Assembly: GCA_945878965.1 (NCBI GenBank)
Contig: CAMCUJ010000085.1
Coordinates: forward strand, 1 to 6,435
Direction of reading: 5' to 3'
DNA length: 6,435 nucleotides
DNA from: an uncultured Clostridia bacterium
Lineage (GTDB): Bacteria; Bacillota; Clostridia; Monoglobales; Monoglobaceae
Positions 1 to 5,921 of the stretch are shown here, one piece after another. The notes under the pieces were generated by a model. It was not told where the DNA came from, ran no database searches, and was given only the letters and a program-made list of their open reading frames with translations. Both the position numbers and the translations under genes were made by a program. Numbering within the stretch: position 1 is the stretch's first letter; every line of letters starts with the position of its first letter.

Positions 1-1
1 A

Positions 2-49
2 CAGGATATTACAAGTGCTGTGAACAGATATTCGACATTTGGCGGATAA
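2..49 (+). CDS. C-terminal end of an upstream gene, possibly flgD (partial)
   Basis: The window opens inside a reading frame that runs from the left edge to a TAA at 47-49 and encodes QDITSAVNRYSTFGG. The frame starting at base 1 is also open, to 69, so the choice of frame is not certain. This frame gives a more natural protein end. In related Firmicutes the gene just before flgE encodes the hook cap protein FlgD or a small flagellar operon protein. A C-terminus with a (V/L)xDIT-like stretch would suit a FlgD, but fifteen residues cannot prove it. The identity is inferred from synteny only. Confidence 0.3.
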   Translation, partial: QDITSAVNRYSTFGG

Positions 50-117
50 AGATTTGGAATTCTGTTTAAAAATTATATAGATTGTGTTTTGGAATAATAA
101 ATAGTAGATTGCAGTGT

Positions 118-153
118 GAATTTGTTTTTACAGAGCAAAGTTAAACAAATTTT
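118..153 (+). terminator. Weak AT-rich hairpin, possible terminator of the upstream gene
   Basis: AATTTGTTT (119-127) is the exact reverse complement of AAACAAATT (143-151), with a 15-nt loop. A possible G-U pair extends the base, and a short T stretch follows. The position, after the upstream stop codon and before the flgE promoter, suits a transcription end. The stem is short and AT-rich and the loop is long, so it may be a chance repeat in AT-rich DNA. Confidence 0.25.
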
Positions 154-195
154 ATTAAAGAGTTTTAATATTTTAGTTATATTTTAAATAAGGGG

Positions 196-224
196 TTGAG
201 AAATCTCTTAAATTATGATAAAAT
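196..224 (+). promoter_or_regulatory. SigA-type promoter with extended -10 upstream of flgE
   Basis: A -35 box TTGAGA (196-201) and a -10 box TAAAAT (219-224) each match the vegetative consensus at five of six bases and are 17 nt apart. A TG one base upstream of the -10 (216-217) makes it an extended -10. Transcription would start near 231, leaving a leader of roughly 90 nt before flgE. No flagellar sigma (SigD/sigma-28) promoter was seen, so the operon appears to be read by the housekeeping sigma factor, as expected for middle-class basal body and motor genes. The start site is inferred. Confidence 0.65.
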
Positions 225-323
225 ATTAATGTTAAAGTCAAGAAAATTATAAATATATTTTAAGGTAATATAGCAATAAGAACATATCAGAATAAATAAT
301 AAAATTTTGGAGGTAATGCGGTT

Positions 324-1124
324 ATGATGAAATCAATGTACTCTGGTGTTGCAGGATTAAAATCACACCAGACAAAAATGGATGTTGTAGGTAATAATAT
401 AGCAAATGTAAATACAGTAGGATTTAAAGCACAAAGAGCGGTATTTACAGATGTAATTTATCAGAAGCTTTCGTCAGCGTCAGCTCCTGCGGACGAAACA
501 GGAGGAACAAATCCTCAGCAGATCGGTCTTGGTGTTTCTGTAAACACAATAGATACGGATTTTAATGCAGGAAGTCCGCAGAGTACAGGCTATGGTCTTG
601 ATTTATGCTTGGCAGGTGACGGCTTCTTTATGTTAAGAGAAAGTGATGACAATATAATATATACAAGACTTGGAAACTTTAAGCTTGATGCTTCCGGCAA
701 TCTTGTAAACGGAAGCGGACTTATGGTTCTAAGCAGTGATCAGGACACAATCAATTGCGAAGGATATACAAATGTAAGTGTTGATACCAAGGGTGTAATT
801 CGAGGAATAAATGACGGAGGCGAGGAAGAAGAAATAGCAACAATAGGTGTTGCGAATTTTGTCAACCCCGGCGGTCTTGAGAAGATAGGAAACAGTAACT
901 ACCGTGAAACTGCAAACTCAGGTGAAGTTTTAACAAACGGAGATTTGGTTGCAGGTGAAAACGGAACAGGTGAAATAGTACCGGGTTATCTTGAAATGTC
1001 AAATGTAGACCTTGCAAGAGAGTTTACTGAAATGATAGTAACACAGAGAGGTTATCAGGCAAATTCAAGAGTTATAACCGTTTCGGACACAATGCTTGAA
1101 GAGCTTATAAATCTTAAGAGATAA
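324..1124 (+). CDS. flgE: Flagellar hook protein FlgE (short form)
   Basis: This 266-residue axial protein should polymerise into the hook, the universal joint joining the rod to the filament, and is exported by the flagellar type III system. Residues 1-40 are the flagellar rod/hook N-terminal domain with the signature NNIANVNTVGFKA (residues 24-36). A FlgE/F/G-like core follows (about 85-180, including GDGFF near 99). The conserved C-terminal domain runs from about 222 (LEMSNVDL) through MIVTQRGYQANSRVI to a terminal INLKR. The length is close to the short FlgE of Bacillus subtilis and far below the roughly 400 residues of enteric hook proteins, so the large outer domain is missing. FlgG has a similar architecture, but the GGTNPQQIGLG stretch and the following flbD favour FlgE. 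GGAGG at 309-313 lies 10 nt before the ATG at 324, which beats the adjacent ATG at 327. Two cysteines (95 and 145) are unusual for an exported axial protein. Confidence 0.93.
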   Translation: MMKSMYSGVAGLKSHQTKMDVVGNNIANVNTVGFKAQRAVFTDVIYQKLSSASAPADETGGTNPQQIGLGVSVNTIDTDFNAGSPQSTGYGLDLCLAGDGFFMLRESDDNIIYTRLGNFKLDASGNLVNGSGLMVLSSDQDTINCEGYTNVSVDTKGVIRGINDGGEEEEIATIGVANFVNPGGLEKIGNSNYRETANSGEVLTNGDLVAGENGTGEIVPGYLEMSNVDLAREFTEMIVTQRGYQANSRVITVSDTMLEELINLKR

Positions 1125-1161
1125 TTGATGTAGTAAAAATACATAATAAGGAGCAAATACT

Positions 1162-1374
1162 ATGGTAAATGTCACGGGTTTTGATGGTCAGCAGTTTTAT
1201 ATCAATTGCGATTTAATAGAAACAATAAAGGAAACACCGGATACAGTAATTGCGATTTCAACCGGAAAAAAGTTGATAGTAAAAGAGTCTGCGGATGAGA
1301 TAGTAGACAGAATAATAGAGTATAAAAAGAAAACATTAAATGCGATAAGCATCGAAAAAGAGACAAAGGATTGA
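1162..1374 (+). CDS. flbD: FlbD/SwrD family flagellar motor protein
   Basis: This small cytoplasmic protein of 70 residues belongs to the FlbD family, called SwrD in Bacillus subtilis, where it is reported to be needed for full motor torque and swarming. The family pattern is clear: V.V.GFDGQQFYIN at the start, DLIETIKETPDTVI in the middle, then GKKLIVKESADEIVDRIIEYK. It is not the unrelated Caulobacter regulator also named FlbD. A good AAGGAG (1148-1153) sits 8 nt before the ATG. The gene lies 37 nt after flgE and 10 nt before motA. Sitting directly ahead of the stator genes fits a role in stator function, whereas in Bacillus motAB lie elsewhere. The molecular mechanism is not evident from the sequence. 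Confidence 0.9.
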   Translation: MVNVTGFDGQQFYINCDLIETIKETPDTVIAISTGKKLIVKESADEIVDRIIEYKKKTLNAISIEKETKD

Positions 1375-1384
1375 AGGTGAGGAA

Positions 1385-2173
1385 ATGGAGCTTACGACCA
1401 TATTAGGCATTGCATTCGGATTTGTGGTTATCGTAGCCGGAATTATGCTTCAGGGTTCGATAATTGATTATTGGGATGCTGCATCTTTGGTAATAGTACT
1501 TGGAGGAACACTTCTTGCAACTATTGCGAGTTATTCCATAAAGGATCTGAAATCGCTTCCTAAGCTGTTTAAAACAGCATTTACAAAGCACGAATATGAT
1601 ATGAACGGAACAATAGCACAGATAATAGAGCTTGCAAATATCGCAAGACGTGATGGACTTTTGGCTCTTGATAACAAGGCGAGCGAAATAGAAGATCCGT
1701 ATATGAAAAAAGGAATAATGCTTGTAGTTGACGGAACAGATCCGGAGCTTATAAGAAACATTATGGAAACAGAGCTTACATTTATAGAGGAACGACATAG
1801 CGTAGGTCAGTCGATGATGAAAAGTATGTCAGCTTTTGCACCGGCGTTTGGTATGGCGGGAACACTTATAGGACTTATAAGTATGCTTAAGAATCTTAAT
1901 GATGCAAGTACACTTGGTCAGGGTATGGCTACCGCACTTATAACAACATTCTACGGAGTATTGTTTGCAAATCTTTGCTTTACCCCTATAGCCAGTAAGC
2001 TTCAGAGTATAACGGAGCGAGAGATACGTTATAATGAGCTTATACTTGAAGGTTTGCTTGCAATTCAAGCAGGTGAAAACCCGAGACTTATAGAAGAAAA
2101 GCTCGTATCATTCATAGCTAAGAATGAAAAGAAATCCGGCGATGATGAAACGGGCGAAGGTGAGGAGATCTAA
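1385..2173 (+). CDS. motA: Flagellar stator protein MotA
   Basis: MotA surrounds MotB to form the membrane ion channel that drives rotation, and its cytoplasmic loop pushes on FliG. The 262-residue protein shows the four expected membrane segments at about 3-22, 33-51, 150-170 and 183-203. A large cytoplasmic loop lies between segments 2 and 3. In that loop IARRDGLLAL (86-95) and the acidic stretch around 101-104 correspond to the region whose charged residues contact FliG. Segment 3 carries FAPAFGMAGTLIGL with a conserved proline (153), and segment 4 ends in FTPIASKL with another (201), as in the family. The C-terminal tail is very acidic. AGGTGAGG (1375-1382) just before the ATG overlaps the end of flbD, which fits close coupling. 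The motB start follows the stop codon with no gap. Confidence 0.95.
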   Translation: MELTTILGIAFGFVVIVAGIMLQGSIIDYWDAASLVIVLGGTLLATIASYSIKDLKSLPKLFKTAFTKHEYDMNGTIAQIIELANIARRDGLLALDNKASEIEDPYMKKGIMLVVDGTDPELIRNIMETELTFIEERHSVGQSMMKSMSAFAPAFGMAGTLIGLISMLKNLNDASTLGQGMATALITTFYGVLFANLCFTPIASKLQSITEREIRYNELILEGLLAIQAGENPRLIEEKLVSFIAKNEKKSGDDETGEGEEI

Positions 2174-2947
2174 ATGAGGAAATCCAAAAATAAGGATACA
2201 GGCGGCGGAGCCAATTGGATGGATACCTATGGCGATATGGTTACATTGCTGCTTACGTTCTTCGTATTACTGTACTCGTTTTCAACTGTTGATGCAGGTA
2301 AATGGGAAAAATTAGTTGCGGCTCTCGGAGGAAAGAGCAGTGTAATGATTTCAGACAGCGGTTTGGTTGAGCAGCAGAATGATTTACTGAATTATCCGGG
2401 TGTTGAAAGTCAACAGAGTATGGAAGAAACTGATGACGGAGAGAAGACGCTTGAAGAACTGCAGGCAGAGCTTCAGGAGAAGCTTAATCAGGTAGAGGAG
2501 CTTTATAAAAAGATAAAGGCGTATGTTTCCGAAAGTGAGTTCAAAGACGATATTATGATAACCAGGACTGATTCCGAAATACGCATAAAGTTTACCAATA
2601 ATGTCTTGTTTGACTTGGGAAAGGCGAATATAAAGCCGGAGGCAATAAACATATTAAGTGAGATTACAGATGCTATAAATACATATAATCAGGCAGTTGA
2701 AATAGTAAGAATTGAAGGACATACGGATAATTTACCGATATCTACACCGCAGTTTCCGTCAAATTGGGAGCTGTCAACGGAAAGAGCGGTAAGCGTTCTA
2801 AGATATATGCTGGATGTAAAAAAGGTAAGACCGGAAATACTTTCGGCTGTTGGTTACGGTGAATACAGACCGTTTGCAGATAACAGCACGGAAGAGGGTC
2901 GAAGAATGAATAGACGTGTGGACTTTGTTATAGAAGTTGTAAATTAA
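2174..2947 (+). CDS. motB: Flagellar stator protein MotB (OmpA-like peptidoglycan-binding domain)
   Basis: MotB carries the ion-binding aspartate and anchors the stator to peptidoglycan. The 257-residue protein has a short basic N-terminus and then one membrane helix (about 20-38) starting at YGDMVTLLLTFF, where Asp21 is the expected ion-carrying residue. A linker follows, with a predicted coiled coil at about 91-119 (LEELQAELQEKLNQ region). The OmpA-like domain is at about 136-255, with LFDLGKANIKPEA, GHTDN (182-186), NWELSTERA (197-205), VGYGEYRP and RRMNRRVDFVI, all signature positions for peptidoglycan binding. The ATG abuts the motA stop codon (TAAATG), and GGAG at 2164-2167 lies inside motA, so translation is probably coupled to give matched amounts. 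The helix sequence FFVLLYSFS resembles the sodium-type PomB helix, so the coupling ion is uncertain. Confidence 0.95.
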   Translation: MRKSKNKDTGGGANWMDTYGDMVTLLLTFFVLLYSFSTVDAGKWEKLVAALGGKSSVMISDSGLVEQQNDLLNYPGVESQQSMEETDDGEKTLEELQAELQEKLNQVEELYKKIKAYVSESEFKDDIMITRTDSEIRIKFTNNVLFDLGKANIKPEAINILSEITDAINTYNQAVEIVRIEGHTDNLPISTPQFPSNWELSTERAVSVLRYMLDVKKVRPEILSAVGYGEYRPFADNSTEEGRRMNRRVDFVIEVVN

Positions 2948-2967
2948 AAATTGGGGATGAGAACATA

Positions 2968-3366
2968 ATGAGAAAAAAATATGTGGCGACGATTTTAGCT
3001 ATTGTAATGTGTATTTCTACAGCGTTAGTTACAGGATGCGGCGGAGAAAAGAAGGTTAAGAGATTTATCTATGATCCCGGAGATTCTTTTGTAACAAATG
3101 TTGGGAATACAAAATATCTGTTGAAGGCAGATATTTTGATTGAGATAAGTGATCCAAAAAATCAGAAGATTTTAGAGTCAGAGTCCGTACAGGCGGATAT
3201 TAGAAATATGATAATAGAAATACTTAGAAGTACACCTTATGAAGAGGTTATGGAGGCTGATGCACAGGCGAAAATCGCAAGCAAGATAAAGACTAAGATA
3301 GAAGAAAAATTACAAATCTCATATGTTGAGAATATATACTTTAATGAATTTGTAGTTCAACATTAG
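2968..3366 (+). CDS. fliL: Flagellar basal body-associated protein FliL, with a lipoprotein-type N-terminus
   Basis: FliL associates with the stator around the basal body and supports stator function. The 132-residue protein ends with the FliL domain: YLLKADILIEI, an IRNMIIEILRSTPYEEV helix, a long amphipathic helix, and the family-typical VENIYFNEFVVQ at the C-terminus. Usual FliL proteins begin with a non-cleaved membrane anchor. Here the start is MRKK, then a hydrophobic stretch (5-22), then VTGC with Cys24, followed by GGEKK. This fits a signal peptidase II lipobox, so the mature protein may be lipid-anchored on the outer face of the membrane. The domain call is firm and the lipoprotein call is an inference from the motif. 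A GGGGATGAG stretch (2953-2961) acts as the ribosome binding site, and the gene starts 20 nt after motB. Confidence 0.88.
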   Translation: MRKKYVATILAIVMCISTALVTGCGGEKKVKRFIYDPGDSFVTNVGNTKYLLKADILIEISDPKNQKILESESVQADIRNMIIEILRSTPYEEVMEADAQAKIASKIKTKIEEKLQISYVENIYFNEFVVQH

Positions 3367-3384
3367 ATAGGTGGTGGATAAGAA

Positions 3385-4404
3385 GTGGGAGATGTTTTAA
3401 CCCAAAGCGAGATAGACAGTCTTCTTGAGATGATGGCAAACGGCGGACTTGAAGAAGAGCCTGAAGAGAAAGAAGACAAGGGTGCAGTTGTTCAATATGA
3501 TTTTAAAACAGCTAATAAGTTCACAAGAGATCACCTAAAGACTTTTGCAAATGTTTATGGTAACTTTTCACATATGTTGTCTACATATTTATCGGGAACA
3601 CTTAGAACAACCTGTAAGGTTGATGTATTATCCACAGAAGAACTTGCGTATTCTGAGTATATGAATTCAGTAGCATCGCCTACAATTCTTGCAATATTTG
3701 ATATGCAGCCGTTTGATGGCGGAGTTGTTCTTGAAATGACAGCGAGTATTGTATACACTATAATAAATAGATTGCTTGGAGGAATAGACAATGATATTGA
3801 TTTCACAAAGCAATTTACTGATATAGATATTGCAATTATTACAAAAGTTATAAAGCAAATTACTAAGTTTATAGATGATGCGTGGAGCAGAGTGTTGCCT
3901 ACTACAACAAAATTAAGCCGTATAGAAACAGGCTCACAGTTCGTACAGGTAGTTGCATATAATGAACCTACTGCTATCATAACTATAAAAATTGATATAG
4001 GCGATGACATAGAAGGTTTTATAAATGTTTGTATACCATATATCGCTATAGAACAGGTTATCAGAAAGCTTGATGAATCTATGTGGCTTTCAAGCAAGAA
4101 GATAATTGTCAATGAAGAAAACAAGGTAGCGATAAAAAATAAGATGATGAAATCATCCGTGGATATGACAGCACGTTTCAATTCTTCAACAATAACATTC
4201 AGAGATTTTCTTGCACTTGAAGTTGGAGATGTTTTACGATTGAAACACAATGTAAATGAGGACTTGGAATTAAGCGTAGGAGATATACCGAAGTTTAAAG
4301 CAAAGCTTGGTGTGTATAACAAGAATTACGCAGTTAAAATAACAAGCATGATAGAGGAGGAAGAGGAAGATGTCGGAAATGCTATCCCAGGAGGAGATAA
4401 ATAG
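3385..4404 (+). CDS. fliM: Flagellar motor switch protein FliM (GTG start)
   Basis: FliM is the C-ring protein that binds CheY-P and FliG and switches rotation direction. The 339-residue protein begins MGDVLTQSEIDSLLEMM, which contains the CheY-P-binding EIDxLL motif (residues 9-14). A flexible acidic linker follows, then the CheC-like middle domain (about 38-230), and a SpoA/FliN-like domain (about 250-322, FLALEVGDVLRL through YNKNYAVKIT). The GTG at 3385 is chosen because it keeps the conserved N-terminal motif and is preceded by AGGTGGTGG (3369-3377). The next in-frame ATG would delete the motif. In the middle domain the usual GGXG motif reads GGID (132-135). The protein ends in an acidic tail (EEEEEDV) and GGDK, encoded in the stretch that overlaps fliY by 35 nt. 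Confidence 0.95.
   Translation: MGDVLTQSEIDSLLEMMANGGLEEEPEEKEDKGAVVQYDFKTANKFTRDHLKTFANVYGNFSHMLSTYLSGTLRTTCKVDVLSTEELAYSEYMNSVASPTILAIFDMQPFDGGVVLEMTASIVYTIINRLLGGIDNDIDFTKQFTDIDIAIITKVIKQITKFIDDAWSRVLPTTTKLSRIETGSQFVQVVAYNEPTAIITIKIDIGDDIEGFINVCIPYIAIEQVIRKLDESMWLSSKKIIVNEENKVAIKNKMMKSSVDMTARFNSSTITFRDFLALEVGDVLRLKHNVNEDLELSVGDIPKFKAKLGVYNKNYAVKITSMIEEEEEDVGNAIPGGDK
4355..4360 (+). promoter_or_regulatory. Ribosome binding site of fliY inside fliM
   Basis: AGGAGG at 4355-4360 lies 9 nt before the ATG at 4370 and within codons for the glutamate-rich tail of FliM. The polyglutamate codons of fliM therefore also serve as the fliY ribosome binding site. This supports 4370 as the fliY start over the in-frame ATG at 4379. 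Confidence 0.7.
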
Positions 4405-5668
4405 TTTATTAAGTAATGCCGGTACGGGAAACGATGCCGACACTCAGGCTACAGCGTCAGAAACTACTGCAGAGGATACAACTGCGGCTGAGAATGAGAA
4501 GTTGGATATAAAAGATGTTCTTACCGAAGTTGAAATAGATGCCTTGGGTGAAATAGGAAATATAAGTATGGGTTCTGCTGCAACCGCTCTTAGCAATCTA
4601 TTAAGCAGACGTGTTGACATAACAACACCGGTGGTAACACTTACAAATACCGCAGAGCTTTCACAAAGATATGAACGTCCTTGCGTATCGGTAAATGTAC
4701 CGTATGTTGAAGGTCTTCACGGTGATAATGTACTTGTAATAAAGATGGAGGATGTAAAGGCTATAACTGCACTTTTGATAGGTTCAGATGACTTTTCGGG
4801 AAGTGATGTGGAAATAAGCGAAATACATCTTAGTGCAATAAGTGAAGTAATGAACCAGATGATGGGTTCATCGGCAACATCACTTTCACAGCTTACACAG
4901 ATGAGAATCAATATAGCTCCGCCGGCGGCAGAGGTTATGGATTTCAGTGAGAGATTTGCGGGCAACACCAATATTGTGGAAAATTCTACTGCTCCCCTTG
5001 TTGCTATTACATTTAAAATGGATGTAGAGGATTTGTTTGTTACAGACATCGTACTTTTAATGAAGCCTGATTTCAGCAAAAATATGGTATCAAGCTTTTT
5101 TGCAAGCAATGGTGTGGTAATAGATGCAGAAACTCAGGAGGAGCAAATGATAGAGCAGGCGACTGCGGCTGCTGCGGCTACAGTTGCGACAGAACAGCCG
5201 GTGGCACAAGAAGCACCGGCAGCATCTGTTAATAATGCTGCACAGCCTTCGGATAATCCATATGCACAGGGTGGATATCCGCCTCCGCCGTATCCGTATC
5301 CGCCATATCCGTATCCGCCGTATCCGAATGCCGCACCACAGCAGGCACCGGCTCCTAACGTTAATGTTCAAAGTGTTCAGTTTGAGAATTTTGCACCGTC
5401 AACGGTGTCGGTTCCAACAGAAAACATTGGTATGCTTATGGACGTACCGCTTCAGGTTAGTGTTGAGCTTGGTAAGAGCAAAAAGACTCTTAAGGAAATA
5501 TTAGAGCTTAATATAGGTTCTATTGTAACACTTGATAAAACAAGCGGTGAAATGGTGGATGTTATAATAAACGGAAAAATGGTTGCAAAGGGTGAGGTTG
5601 TTGTTGTCGATGATAATTTTGCTGTAAGAATTACAGAGATATTCAATAATCTTAACAAGGTTCTTTGA
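4370..5668 (+). CDS. fliY: Flagellar motor switch phosphatase FliY
   Basis: FliY takes the place of FliN in the C-ring of many Firmicutes and also dephosphorylates CheY-P. The 432-residue protein has four parts. First is an N-terminal SQEEINSLL (6-14), like the FliM CheY-binding peptide. Second is a Thr/Ala-rich linker (17-45). Third is a CheC-like domain (about 48-235). Fourth is a C-terminal FliN/SpoA domain (about 352-430, MDVPLQVSVELGKSKKTLKEIL onward). Both phosphatase motifs of the form D/S-x3-E-x2-N-x22-P are complete: D57/E61/N64/P87 and S155/E159/N162/P185. Between the domains lies an Ala/Pro/Gln linker (about 263-345) with a Tyr-Pro repeat, which helps make the protein longer than the 378 residues of B. 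subtilis FliY. It overlaps fliM by 35 nt and is the last flagellar gene in the window. Confidence 0.95.
   Translation: MSEMLSQEEINSLLSNAGTGNDADTQATASETTAEDTTAAENEKLDIKDVLTEVEIDALGEIGNISMGSAATALSNLLSRRVDITTPVVTLTNTAELSQRYERPCVSVNVPYVEGLHGDNVLVIKMEDVKAITALLIGSDDFSGSDVEISEIHLSAISEVMNQMMGSSATSLSQLTQMRINIAPPAAEVMDFSERFAGNTNIVENSTAPLVAITFKMDVEDLFVTDIVLLMKPDFSKNMVSSFFASNGVVIDAETQEEQMIEQATAAAAATVATEQPVAQEAPAASVNNAAQPSDNPYAQGGYPPPPYPYPPYPYPPYPNAAPQQAPAPNVNVQSVQFENFAPSTVSVPTENIGMLMDVPLQVSVELGKSKKTLKEILELNIGSIVTLDKTSGEMVDVIINGKMVAKGEVVVVDDNFAVRITEIFNNLNKVL
5291..5326 (+). repeat. 15-bp tandem repeat encoding YPYPP in the FliY linker
   Basis: Two 15-bp units, tatccgtatccgcca (5291-5305) and the same with a final g (5306-5320), are followed by a partial tatccg (5321-5326). 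They encode YPYPP-YPYPP-YP, preceded by YPPPP at 5276-5290. The units differ by one silent base. This is a short in-frame array in the disordered linker between the CheC-like and FliN domains, and it could vary in copy number by slippage. Confidence 0.8.
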
Positions 5669-5747
5669 TATTAATTCAGAGTATTAAAGCTATGGTTTTA
5701 TAATGCAGCAAAGCTTCTTATTGAATTACATATTACATAAAAAATTC

Positions 5748-5776
5748 ACAGGGACAGGGCTTTGCCCTGTCCGTGT
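5748..5776. terminator. GC-rich hairpin after fliY, candidate terminator or dispersed palindrome
   Basis: GGACAGGGC (5752-5760), a TTT loop and GCCCTGTCC (5764-5772) form a perfect 9-bp stem. After one G-G mismatch, ACA (5748-5750) pairs with TGT (5774-5776). On the + strand no U tract follows (CAAGGTTTATGG). On the - strand the stem is followed by GAATTTTTTA, the usual form of an intrinsic terminator. It therefore looks better suited to ending leftward transcripts, although both visible neighbours point right. Its GC content stands out from the surrounding AT-rich spacer. The rest of 5669-5921 holds only small AT-rich inverted repeats and a weak promoter-like pair, TTCTGA (5797-5802) and TAGAAT (5819-5824). 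Confidence 0.45.
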
Positions 5777-5921
5777 CAAGGTTTATGGAGCAATAATTCT
5801 GAAATTATACATTATGATTAGAATATAGTAACTTGAAGTTATATTTTCTGTTAAAAGAAATAAGCGGTTATTTAGCGTTGAGTTTTATATGAACTTAATT
5901 GGGTATAGGAGAATGGTTAGA

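Noticed and set aside
231..323. c-di-GMP riboswitch in the flgE leader
   Set aside because: Such riboswitches often precede flagellar operons in Clostridia, but the leader lacks the conserved GC-containing core and paired helices. It is almost entirely A/T.
50..323. SigD (sigma-28) promoter
   Set aside because: No TAAA with a correctly spaced GCCGATAA-like box was found in this region.
1403..2068. Minus-strand open frames opposite motA
   Set aside because: They are Cys- and Tyr-rich shadow frames within a conserved gene, with no support of their own.
3555..4322. Long minus-strand open frame opposite fliM
   Set aside because: It lies entirely within the well-supported fliM gene, has no recognisable domain, and its composition mirrors the antisense of fliM.
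5090..5504. Arg- and Ile-rich open frames on both strands over the FliY linker
   Set aside because: They are by-products of the TATCCG repeat and Ala/Pro codons read in other frames. Their low-complexity sequence has no domain or ribosome binding site.
5792..5809. ATAATT/AATTAT inverted repeat as a terminator
   Set aside because: It is a six-base pure A/T stem with no T tract, which is easily expected by chance in this spacer.
5889..5921. N-terminal extension of the SRPBCC protein (MNLIGYRRMVR)
   Set aside because: There is no ribosome binding site before 5889, while AGGAG at 5907-5911 is well spaced for 5922. The family normally starts close to the first strand.
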